Shown: one piece after another, positions 46,159-56,297 of the stretch
Numbering within the stretch: the first letter of the stretch is position 1
How the letters are laid out: each line of letters begins with the position of its first letter
Origin: Galerina marginata
Lineage: Eukaryota > Basidiomycota > Agaricomycetes > Agaricales > Galerinaceae
Assembly: GCA_023014335.1 (NCBI GenBank)
Contig: JAECYW010000032.1
Span: 1 to 64,000 of the forward strand
Direction of reading: 5' to 3'
Length of the DNA: 64,000 nt
Made by a program: the position numbers and the translations under genes
The notes under the pieces: model-generated
Databases searched by the model: none
What the model was told of the DNA's origin: nothing
What the model saw: only the letters and a program-made list of their open reading frames with translations

Positions 46159-48147
46159 ATTCATGGATGGATTTCTACACTGGGTGACTGGGTAAATGTA
46201 TCGAAGTATTTATTTAATTATTTAAAGTGACAGAGTGAAGCAGCGATAGGTGCTAGAACTGTATATATCAGGTGTAAATTCACCGTAAATTGAGAGGTGT
46301 TCGAAAAATATTCCATACAACTAACTAGGCAAACCGGAAGAAAAAGTAGTCATCTTAGCTGTCTAATTTAGCGCCGATTACCAGATTTAGGCGCGCGTGG
46401 GACGTTGCAAAATCAAAATTTCGATGGATTCCATCGTTGAGCCCGTGAAACACTGAGGCATGGTAGTTGTCGAGAGGATTGCTCCGAATGACCATTTTAA
46501 TTCCGTTGTCACCCTGAGATCGCCGTCTTCTTCTTCTTCGTCGTCATTATCATCCTGAGGGCTGGCGAGATTTCTTTAAATGGCGAATGCCTTAGTTTCA
46601 CCACCTTTGTTGAATTTAAGGGCGGCCTTGGTGGTGGTATCCTTGTCGTCGTCACATCGTCGCTGTCGTTATCGTCATATCGAAAGGGAAGGTAAATAAT
46701 ACACTAAGAAGAAAGACTCGAATTGGGAGATCTGTTCTAGGAGATCCCGGAGCAATCTCAGTCCCGAGGTCAATGCCCGGCGCTTTCCGCCTGGTAAGAG
46801 AATTAGGAGCGAGGTTTATGAACAGGTGCTTCATTCACAGTCCATACTAAAATGGCTTATTATTACAATCGGGATGGATTTAGTTGCGGATAGTGTTGTA
46901 TACTTCTCTTTCTACATCTTTTATGTAGTAGTTAAAGGTGGCAGGTGCTATATAAAATAATGTATACTCACTCCGGAGCTCAGGTGGGAACAGAAAAACC
47001 CGCTCTGAGTATCGTCCCAGTCATAATTACTGGGAGACAGCTGAATTTCTAACATATCTTTATAGTAGGGACTCATTTATTGGGAAACATTTACACTCAA
47101 ATTTTTCTTTTGCGGGAAGTCGCAATGCCGGGTCTGCGTGAGCACCTACATTGAACGAGAAGGTGCTTCTTATCATACAGATTTAAATATAGGACTACGT
47201 TGCAATACGCCGGAACCAAACAATGGATCCTAGAATAGAACCAGGAATCGAATTTGATTTGAGAAGGACTTGAATAGCGGGTAACGATGCTAGAAACTGG
47301 CCTAATATATCGAAAATGCGCCCGGAACGGCTGTGTTTGACCCTTAAGTTCTCATTTTGGAAACATTTCGACGTAAGTAGTGACATTTGAGAGGAATATA
47401 AATAACTCGAAGCCGACGGGTTACAATTAAAACAACAAAATCCCGGCAGCATCACTCTACCGGAACCCAATGATGCAGCGCCAGCCCCAGGTATGGGGCA
47501 CCAATTACAACGAGGGCGGCCACAACCACAAATAACTCGATGCCCGTCAATACTACGACATGCTAAATAAAGGAAAGGTCAAATACCGAGAAGAGCGTAA
47601 TTATTGACTAGGACTAGCTCGAAGGAGGGGATACGGAATGGCCGTAATAGTCTACGGAGTTCAGTTGTGCATAGGAAAAGCCCTCGAGACTTAAAATTAT
47701 GGACTGTATTCGGATTTGCTCCCCGACGTCTGCTGAACAGTCCGTTTAAATCATCAGAGGAAGCGATGACGAGTTACCAAATATTCTTTCGGGCTTTACC
47801 AGTTCGCCCCCAACTCTCATTTTCCGAGAGGCATCTTGGAATATAGGCGACGCTATACTGTAGCGTTCGTGTAGAATATTAGAAGTACTGGGGTAATTTG
47901 AAAATATGCAGTAGACTACCGTCCTCATGCTTGAGGTCGGGACTCTGGATTTGCCGGAGTCGGAGTGCATAACTGTTGAAAACTTGAGATATGGTGAAGG
48001 AAGAGGTACCCAATAATAGACATGCAAAATTTGTATATAAACACGGCTGGGTACATCTCGTTGACCTCAGTTCCTTCTTTGGTTGTCAATCTTTCCTTTC
48101 ATTGTCATATCCCTCGACCTTATTACCCATCAACGGCATAACTCCTA
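46159..48147. other. intergenic, one possible orphan exon
   Basis: No complete gene. A minus-strand stretch at 47459-47560 reads IELFVVVAALVVIGAPYLGL between plausible splice sites and could be a membrane exon of an unrecognised or decayed gene, but I could not join it to others. GAA/GTC simple-sequence tracts lie at 46520-46560. Confidence 0.35.
48034..48040 (+). promoter_or_regulatory. TATA box of DUF5648 gene
   Basis: TATATAA 108 bp upstream of the ATG at 48148, followed by a pyrimidine-rich stretch, the usual layout of a highly expressed fungal promoter. Confidence 0.6.
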
Positions 48148-48841
48148 CGATGAAACACTTCTCAATTGCAGGTCTTGTGTCGCTCTTCCTCGGCCAAATT
48201 TTGGTTATGGGAAGCGCCATTACCGAGACTCGTAATCCGACAGTGCAGTCTAAGGTGCGTGGACGGGAACTATTCGAGATTGTTAACTTGAATGTTAATT
48301 TTTTATTTATTTCGCTGAGCCGCGCTGCCAATACCTGTGGAGACCCCACCGTCGCCACGACATACTATACCGCCTTCTCTTTGAACCCGGACAGGGTGCA
48401 TGGAATCAACACCAAGGCAGCGTTTGCTGACCAGAACACACGTGGCTCGGCATGGGAAGCCGATTCACCAGTCTTTGGCGGTTGGACGGCTCCCGGCCAG
48501 CCTAATACTGTTCCTTTTTATGCGTTCGGGCGTATGGTAACCGCCGACTTCGTCTATGTCATTTCCACCAATGGAAATCCTCCTCCTACCCCCAGTGGAT
48601 TCAGTCTCATAGGAATTCTCGGGTACGTATACCCCACACAGATTTGCGGCAGTGTGCCGCTTTATGGTGCTTCCTTGGCGTCACCCAATGATCACTGGTA
48701 CACTACGCAACTTAACGAGCATAACCAAATCATCAGTTTTGGGTGGACCGATCTCGGAATTATCGCATATGTTTTGCCAGTAGATGGTAAGTTTATCTGT
48801 ATTGCTCCATCTTCACGACTTACTGACCTGCTGTAGAATGA
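48148..48841 (+). CDS. secreted DUF5648-type protein
   Basis: It starts MKHFSIAGLVSLFLGQILVM, a clear signal peptide. The mature part has two repeats of the DUF5648 kind: AFGRMVTADFVYVISTNGNP, FSLIGILGYVYPTQICGSVP, LYGASLASPNDHWYTTQLNE and IISFGWTDLGIIAYVLPVD. A last intron (48791-48836) puts the stop TGA at 48839-48841 right after VLPVDE. A T-rich stretch at 48253-48320 looks like an intron but is readable in frame and no perfect phase-compatible donor exists, so exon 1/2 there is uncertain. DUF5648 proteins are secreted Agaricomycete proteins of unknown function, sometimes linked to carbohydrate or host-surface contact. Confidence 0.78.
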
Positions 48842-49519
48842 TACTGCAGTTCCTGGGCTGCGTGTCTTGTCTAGAAGCCAATCTATTCTGCTTATTTGAT
48901 TTTCTATTTTCGATCGACTTTACATGTATGGTTACTTTCCTCCGGATATTATATACATGTGTATAAGTTGTAGGGCTAAAATGAACCGTATCGATCCTTA
49001 AAACCTCCAAACTGTACAGATTGCCTGACCTGGTGAGCCTGAAGTCGGACCTGTAGTTCGACGTGAACGCGTATCGATGGAGATCGCGAGCTAGGCACGA
49101 TAAGATTAGATTGTTTAACAGTGGCTGTGCCCCGCCATCAACCCCGCCATCAAATTTTCTGTATTTCACTGGCTCACAACCTCCGCTTGCCTACTATAAC
49201 AACCTCTTCACCGTCTGCCTGAGCTGTTTCTCACCGAGAGCCGTACACGAGTACGATTCAGAATGTCTTGGAGGATCAATGTTCAACGTTCAGAGTTCAA
49301 TGTTCAACTTCCAACACCCGCAGCCCCCTTGAGGCGGAGCCAGCAGAGCCCGCGCCAACACAGCGATTGTTGTGTGGTTATGCTGTTGAGCACCTAGTCG
49401 TGCTGGCTTCTACCGAGAAAGGATGTAGATGCAGAGTAAAGGAAATCAGAGCGGGCAGGAGTCTCTCCAGCCTCGAAAACAAAACACTGTCCGTCCTTCT
49501 GCCTGGGTCCTTGGTCTCG

Positions 49520-49575
49520 GTATGGATGGGCGTTGGGTGTAGAGAGTCAAAATTCGGAGGCGCCTAACCCGCGCG
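49520..49575 (+). repeat. dispersed repeat fragment
   Basis: GGTATGGATGGGCGTTGGGT and then TCGGAGGCGCCT; the reverse complement of the same two blocks occurs at about 25600-25660. Short mobile or ancient repeat. Confidence 0.6.
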
Positions 49576-52377
49576 GGTTGATTAATGCCGTCGAAAGGTA
49601 TGTTTTGTTCCTCTTTTTTTGCTCTCCTTAAAGTCCTTTCTGTCTCTCTTTTTTTTCGTTTCCTTGGTACACCTTATGCTTGGGGCTTTGCCTTTGCCTC
49701 TGACTGCGTTTCTCGTGTTTTCCTTTCGCGCTTGTTGCATTTTGCTTCCTGTTTTCTTAGCCACAAAAATTTTTTGTGCTCCTTCTTGTCAGTTTCGTTC
49801 TCGTCTCTTTCTATCTAAACAGCTTCTCCCTCACTACATCACCCTGTAGTTGTCCCGCTCCAACCTCTGTATCTGCTTAGTATCTGCAGTTTTCGTGCTT
49901 GAGCCGCATTATAAGCTGGAGGTCTTACTGGCGGTGATGGGGGATCGTGACCTTGGTTTACAGTCGATGAACGCCGTCGACGTGTATATATTATATTTCT
50001 ATTCATCTCCTTGTTTTATGGTCGTTTTCTGTTAAAATCTACAGCACCCGATGCTTCTCTCCCTATCAGTTTTCGCTTTTTTTTATTTTCACTTTCCTCA
50101 TTATTGTATATTTCCTTCTTCATCTCTTCGTACCATCCACCATAAGCCAAGTTCTCACCTTATTATTTATTTAGCGAATACGTCCCGGAGGAACGAGCTC
50201 GCCCAGGCCATCGCATCTATCCATGACCTTACACACGCAGCAAGCCCGTCTAGGGTCTACTCGTCCGTACCATCCGCGATGTAGCCTGATAAGTGCGCCG
50301 TCTGGCACCAACCCACAAACACTAAACCTCGAGACTTCGCTATCTGCTAGTATGCTTCTGGGGAGTCGCTTTTATTTCAGCTACGCCGCTTTTCCGGATC
50401 TCAGAGTGGTCACTGCGGCCGTCTACGACGGCTAGCTGATCCTTGCCATAAACTCAGAGACCTTAGGACACTTTGTATTTCATTTGCTCTTCGTTGATTC
50501 AGCAATCAATTTCTTTGCTTCTTGGCCCCGTCCTTCAAGGGGAATAGTTTCTGTAACACCCCTCAGGTTTCCGGTATTCTACCTTGGTCGTGCTTTCCTA
50601 CATTCTGTATCCTGTGCCTCCGGACAAAGCCGACGTGGCTTCATTAAAGAGCGGGCTTGCTCTCCCTCGCATGTTCGATGATTTAGGTTTTCTCTACCTA
50701 CAGGTCAGGTTGATATAAGTTCACCCTGTTCCACGGTCCCTGCACCTTTCTTGCCGTAATATTAGCTAATTGAACTCCATGTTCGATAATCGCACTTCAC
50801 GAGTGTTGGGATTGGTTGATGGCCGGGCCACTCTCTGAGCCAATCGTGTGCCAGCGCCAATTTAGGCCAGCGCCTATTCACGCAGCCTGTAGATTAATAA
50901 TTATTCGGTTACTTGTTCGTTCATGCAGGAGCTTTCTAGTTACTACCAAGCCGCACATTTGAAACAGGTAGTTAATTTATTTAACATCATCATTGACTCC
51001 AGCCAGGTTTTCTTCGTTACTTCAGAGTAATCGAGGAAATGGTCAAATAGTTCCAATCTTTTATTGCAATGGTTAGAATCGACCTCCTTCATTTCCTCAT
51101 TATGAAAATTACCCGAGTCTTGTTTCTTTTAACGCGGAAGGTACTTCGTCGTTATTAAGTTAACCATTCGGACCAGGGTCCAGAATTAGACCCAGATAAT
51201 ATGTATATTGGCTCACTTCCGGCCTCAATTTATGCCCCATATTCAAGGTGAGCAACATTTTAGAAGCTCAAATTTTGTTTGTAGCCTTCACCGTTGATCT
51301 GGCTTTAAAACTTATCGCTTGAGACGCGCAGCTGCAGCTTGGTTGCAGCCGCAAATCGCAACAAGGCCAAAAGATCGGCAAAACATTTGATTCCCAGATT
51401 TTTGGAATTTCGGATGAATATGGTAGGAAAATACAGTGTACAATATCAATATCCCTGCTGGCTCGCTGAACAGTTATCCTCAATACATAACTGTGGGGAC
51501 GAGTTTTTGCCGCGCAAGGCGTCGGCCCACAAGCCAAGTCTACCATTAGCCTTGGATGGGCAGCTTGAGCTAATCTTGTATTTTTCTTACTCCATCCGGA
51601 GTCTGCCGTCTAATCCAAAATGTTTGATCCCATGAATAACTTATAAGTAGGTCAACAAATGTATCCAGCCCATCTAAAGTTTTGGGACCGACTGGGGACG
51701 GGATTTTCACCAGTGGTGACAGAAGTTGCGTGAAGTAATGGCCACATTCAGCGATCCAGCACCCAGCTGACGGTTCAGGTGCATTGGATCCACGAGAAGT
51801 TATCTCTGGATATATTGGCACACATATTTATAGTATTCTGATAGAAATATGCCAGACAGATTTACCCCAAAATTTAAACTGGGATAACTCGGCTTCAATT
51901 CGAAATAATGTTGCAGCTTCAGTCATCGGCAGGACGACGTGTCCTATCAATATTAAATTTGTTCTTTATGAAGATCAGAGTCCAGCCGAGACAAATGGTG
52001 GTATACATAATGAGGTCTCTTGACCCTCGGAGTCATCCAAGCTTGGGAAGTTCACATTGAATGGAAGTCATAGGCTCTGAGCTATTTCTGTGTCTTTAAC
52101 ATAAGTACGTCTCTCATGTAACCAAATAGGAGAAAAATATCATAGACTCGTAAGTGATGGGCTGTGAGGCAACACCCATAGGCGAAGTTATGACCAGTGA
52201 GCCGGCCACTGTGTCAAAGCATCATTTGTGCTGCCTCCCGTACAAGCAACAGGGGCCCCAGCATTTGCATAGAAGCGACGGGAATCTCATGTTCCTGTTC
52301 ATTCTGAATGTCCAACAATCATAAATCCGCCACTCCAATGGCGCTGTCTTCTCTGAACGAGATTAACCTGATTCAGA

Positions 52378-52387
52378 GCTATAAATG
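52378..52387 (+). promoter_or_regulatory. probable TATA box of DUF3472-type gene
   Basis: GCTATAAATG, about 55-60 bp before the ATG at 52440. Confidence 0.5.
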
Positions 52388-52439
52388 TGCCTACAAGTAC
52401 TCACTTTGAATTGTAAGTATCAAAACATCCTCTACGACC

Positions 52440-53621
52440 ATGTCAACAAAGACCGTGGCCTTGACAGGCAATGGTTTTATCACCTCTTCCACGACGGGAG
52501 CTAGCGAGATCATCAACTCCAGTGGCCTGGCCAACTGGAACAACGCAAACACCATCACCAGCGTTTACTTCCGCATGGCCTCCGCCGGCTCGGTGGCGAT
52601 CGGGCTGAACGCGTACCTTGCGGGCAGCAACAACAGCACGATCAGAGCCACAGTCAACGGAACCCCGTTCCTCGTCGATCTCGCCGGCACGACCCCCAAA
52701 ATTTATCCTATCGGCACTGTCACTGTGGCTGCTGCCGGCTACGTGAAAGTCGACTTGCAAGGCGTGTCCAAGGATGGGGGTTATTTTGGCGACGTGTCAG
52801 GCTTGAGCGTGACCACGACTTCAGCGCTCAACTTCGCCAACGACCCCGCGAATTACTACTGGTCGCGCCGCGGCCCGTCGGTTCACATGAACTTCACAGT
52901 GCCGACTAACACCGAGTATTTCTACAACGAGGTGACCGTTCCAGTGGGCCAGGATGCCGTCGGCTCGTACTTCATGGTTGCGGGCTTTGACGGTGGATAC
53001 TCCGGCATTCAGGTCAGAGACAATGACCGCTGGATTTTGTTCTCCACCTGGGATGCAGCAAACGGTGAGAAGACCACGGTCGTGAGCAGCGGCGCGGGAG
53101 TCGTTGTCGCCAGGTTTGATCATGAGGGCGACGGATATCAGACGTACCTAGTGTTCAACTGGGTACCTGGCAACACCTACAAGTTCATCACACGTATTCG
53201 TCCTGACGGTGCGGGTAGCACTCTTTACTCGGCGTGGTTCTTCGCGCCAGAGTTGGGCACCTGGCGCTACCTTGCTACCTTGAAGCGTCCTTCCACCAAC
53301 ACCTATCAGTCAGGTACCCACTCGTTCCTGGAGAATTTTAGTGAGATCAGAGGCTTTACCGGTCGCCGGGCGCAGTACGGAAACCAGTGGGCGCGCAACG
53401 TCAATGGCACCTGGTCTGAGTCCACCACAGGGCGCTTCACTGGTGATGCCGTCGCGAACAACGCACAGCGCATGGACTATGCAGGCGGCGTAGAGAACGG
53501 GCGCTTCTATCTTCGCAACGGCGGCTTCTTTGCCGATTATGTCACCCTCAACCAGACCTTCAACCGACCAGCAACTGGACAGCAGCCGACAGTCGATGTG
53601 AACACCCTCCCGACCACGTGA
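52440..53621 (+). CDS. DUF3472-type protein, intronless, candidate horizontal acquisition
   Basis: A single uninterrupted 393-codon frame starting MSTKTVALTGNGFITSSTTG. The first ~125 residues resemble a DUF5077-like beta domain (SVYFRMASAGSVAIGLNAYL, YVKVDLQGVSKDGGYF). Residues ~135-310 match the DUF3472 pattern: YYWSRRGPSVHMNFTVPTNT, EYFYNEVTVPVGQDAVGSYF, GYSGIQVRDNDRWILFSTWD, NWVPGNTYKFITRIRPDG and LATLKRPSTNTYQSGTHSFL. No signal peptide or membrane helix is seen. The gene is visibly richer in G+C and in codons ending in G or C than its neighbours and has no intron, unlike nearly every gene in the window. DUF3472 is mainly bacterial. Function unknown; possibly carbohydrate binding. Confidence 0.85.
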   Translation: MSTKTVALTGNGFITSSTTGASEIINSSGLANWNNANTITSVYFRMASAGSVAIGLNAYLAGSNNSTIRATVNGTPFLVDLAGTTPKIYPIGTVTVAAAGYVKVDLQGVSKDGGYFGDVSGLSVTTTSALNFANDPANYYWSRRGPSVHMNFTVPTNTEYFYNEVTVPVGQDAVGSYFMVAGFDGGYSGIQVRDNDRWILFSTWDAANGEKTTVVSSGAGVVVARFDHEGDGYQTYLVFNWVPGNTYKFITRIRPDGAGSTLYSAWFFAPELGTWRYLATLKRPSTNTYQSGTHSFLENFSEIRGFTGRRAQYGNQWARNVNGTWSESTTGRFTGDAVANNAQRMDYAGGVENGRFYLRNGGFFADYVTLNQTFNRPATGQQPTVDVNTLPTT

Positions 53622-55058
53622 AGCAACAACGATAAGGACTGCATGAGGTACACGAGTCAACGAAAGCATATATTACTCTCTGTGAAACTCTGCCCGTACG
53701 TAGACGGTAGCTTCGTCGATACTTTGATTAACAACATACATATGCAACCATGAATTACGACTGGATATGCTTGTACAATTTTAAATACGAAACTTTGTAC
53801 GTCTCAGGAAATACACTCTGCGCTTGTCTTTATACCCATCACCTATAAGCTGAAGCAACAGTAATTGTTCAGGGAAGAAGTCGGGTTCCACAGGAGCTAC
53901 CCCGGCAAGCAACGCGGTTGCAATGGGTCGTTAAACGTTGATTGGCTGGAAGAGCCCAAAAAGCGGGAACATTTTGCGTTATCCATCTATCCATCCAGTT
54001 TTGTCTATTTCCAGCTCGCCTAGGCCCCGCTTTCAGAAGCTAAGATATATGTAAAGCACCGAGATATTTTGCGTCCGTGCGAAGTCTACAGTACACCCTG
54101 AGACCATTCAGATCAATTCAATCCAGATGTTCCGGAATGTCGGATTAGAGCCACATAGCAAAAGAATCGGTTTCCCATTCGGTCGTGAACGTGCGTCTAG
54201 TTGAGGATAAGCGCTGAAATTTTTGTCCAAATCACCGAGATATTTTGGGTACCGTGCGAAGTTCACAGTACACCCTGAGAGCATTCAGGTTAATTCAATT
54301 CAGATAAGTTCCGGAATGTCGGATTAGAGCCACGTCGTAAATGAATCAGTTCCCTATTCGGTCGTGAATGTGCGCCTAGTTGAGGATAAGCGCTTGTCCG
54401 GCATAAAGATAACAGCCTATCGGGATGACTGCTAAGTAAGTGTTCGGCGTGCGTAAGTAGTTGCCGGCCTTTTCGATAGGCCTCTAGCTGGGTAGTCGTA
54501 CTGAAGTCGCACGTCTTACGTTCGGCAGCTATGAGCTTGCGCCAATTGGGATGACAGATTGGAGAGGCCTATTAATACCTCCCACACCTTCCAGAAGGAC
54601 ATGGCCGTCGATTGGAACAGCCCACTGCTCAACTTGTGATCAGTGTGGAACAAATAATTCGTCACGATGAAGGTACACGAAATTTAGATATTTAATGGCT
54701 AGGATACGATCTCTTCTTAATAGTCGTTCTACTGCCCAATTCCCCATGAAAAAATGTAACAAGGTTAATAGGTAAACTACGCCTAAGTCTTATTTTACTT
54801 CAAGAAGCGGACAATCCGCTGCGGACCGAGGGTCACATTCGAAAGCACCATATGGACTCACTCAATCGGTATGACTTTTCAGTGGAGTCGTGGTGGGAGC
54901 CAGAGAACCGTTATAGTTTGGACCCTAAAACCAGTACGTGGAACCCGTGTGGCCCTGATTCTTGCCTTAATTAGGGCTAAGATCTGAAGGACGACAATGC
55001 CCTTTAAATACTTCCAAACCGCTGTCCGTCACCGTATCTGCTCCCAGTTCGTGTTATA
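53622..55058. other. intergenic with a tandem duplication
   Basis: No gene recognised. Carries the 176-bp-period tandem duplication listed below and the promoter of the 189-aa gene downstream. Confidence 0.5.
54057..54393 (+). repeat. two tandem copies, period about 176 bp
   Basis: Copies 54057-54214 and 54233-54393 share CACCGAGATATTTTG, GTGCGAAGT, ACAGTACACCCTGAGA, TTCCGGAATGTCGGATTAGA, CATTCGGTCGTGAA-like and TAGTTGAGGATAAGCGCT. They differ by about 10 percent with small indels. No coding capacity is preserved. Confidence 0.88.
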
Positions 55059-55628
55059 ATGAGCACCATCACTTCCATATATAACAGTCTCCCTACTGTT
55101 GAGGAAGCCAACGAGAAATTCAACAATCGCGCTCACGTATTCTCGCAACTCGCTACACTTCTCGCCCCATACGAGCACAAATTCGGTGTCTGCCTCGTCC
55201 ATGCACACTGCAAGCTCGAAGAGGGCGAGGTTATGGTTTCCTCCGGGCGTATTTCCCAACCCGAGTGCAATGTCGACTGCTACCCAGAACGCTGGCTCGC
55301 CTCTGGAGAACCCTACGAATTCACCAAGGAACCAACCGTATCCCCACCGCTTGAATTGTTCTCCGAGTTCCAGAATATCGTCCATGAAATCGGCGTCCTA
55401 GGCCTCTATGCTGTATCCGGCGTTCCGTCTTCAGGGATAGCTCTGGAATGGACGGAGGGGAGGACGAACTACACGGAAATTAGAGCTGCCGCTGACACCG
55501 GTTCGAATAACATCGAGACGGCTTGGCTACCTGGAACTGACCATCCAGTTACCATGGAGTGCACAGGGGTGTGTTACCTGGATAATCAGGGTAATCATCA
55601 GTCCCATAAACCCACTCCGAAAGCCTGA
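55059..55628 (+). CDS. conserved fungal protein of unknown function
   Basis: An uninterrupted 189-codon frame starting MSTITSIYNSLPTVEEANEK, with HKFGVCLVHAHCKLEEGEVM, CNVDCYPERWLASGEPYEFT, IGVLGLYAVSGVPSSGIALE, WTEGRTNYTEIRAAADTGSN and CTGVCYLDNQGNHQSHK. The composition and balanced codon use indicate a real gene. It lacks a signal peptide or membrane helix. The His/Cys motifs LVHAHCKLEEGE recall small single-domain proteins widespread in fungi that I cannot tie to a function. A TTTAAATACT element lies about 60 bp upstream. The absence of introns is notable but less striking than for the DUF3472 gene. Confidence 0.78.
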   Translation: MSTITSIYNSLPTVEEANEKFNNRAHVFSQLATLLAPYEHKFGVCLVHAHCKLEEGEVMVSSGRISQPECNVDCYPERWLASGEPYEFTKEPTVSPPLELFSEFQNIVHEIGVLGLYAVSGVPSSGIALEWTEGRTNYTEIRAAADTGSNNIETAWLPGTDHPVTMECTGVCYLDNQGNHQSHKPTPKA

Positions 55629-56297
55629 TGTCGAAAAATCTTGCCCTACGGTAATCATTCATTTACTTTGCAGTTGATAAAAGCGCTGACATTCTATATT
55701 GGAAGATGTCGTCAATATTTTCGGTGAAGATTGTACTTACTGTCCATCGCCCAGTCTTTCAAATTATCGTCCTTACCATATTATGATGGATTTCTTTTTC
55801 TCTCATCAATGCAATTCTTTGACTCCCCTTTACTGAAATATTTCGACTCCTTTGTATTTCACAATGCCTCCTTAGCGTTCCCCATTACTCTAAATTACTA
55901 AAAATTTGCGCTGACAAGTTTGGAATTCAATTTTATTTATGTTCCTCCATGTCAGATACTGAAGCTTTTCCGTGCTTCAATACAGAAAAGATTCTTTTTA
56001 AAAGCACGGATTTGCCAGGCCAGCGTTTATAAAATAAATAAATTAGACCTCACGGGCACGCGGCACCACCGGCAGTAGCGGCACGTGGCGTGACTTTCAA
56101 AATTTTCAATAAATTATTCAAATAAACCAACGGTCTCGAACGACACACGCAATGCCACCCCCGCAAAAAAAAAATCACGTGTCTCTCGGCAAAGACCGAG
56201 AGTCATAGTAGGCGTCGCCCAAGGGGCACATCTCGCAAGGACATTGCATTGGACGCAGGGAGTGTATAGACAGTTTGCCAAAACATGTATTTAAGGT
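55629..56297. other. intergenic / 3' end of the MULE element
   Basis: No gene recognised. The 3' boundary and terminal inverted repeat of the adjacent MULE may lie here (for example in the G+C-rich block 56050-56100), but I could not pair it with the other side. Confidence 0.4.

Larger units (their letters stand above)
48842..52439. other. gene-poor stretch
   Basis: No supported gene in 3.6 kb. 49265-49590 holds a dispersed repeat shared in inverted orientation with about 25595-25680. 49600-50200 is strongly T-rich on the + strand. A TGTAACACCC at 50552 resembles a fungal LTR start, but I see no partner copy. Open frames at 51268-52023 have no family features. Confidence 0.45.

Noticed and set aside
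47459..47560. Hydrophobic minus-strand exon candidate (IELFVVVAALVVIGAPYLGL)
   Set aside because: Splice sites are plausible but no neighbouring exons could be joined, so it is not annotated as a gene.
50552..50700. TGTAACACCC start resembling a fungal gypsy LTR (solo LTR)
   Set aside because: No matching end, target duplication or second copy is visible in the window.
51784..52023. 79-codon frame upstream of the DUF3472-type gene
   Set aside because: Short, no family and no promoter-like context.
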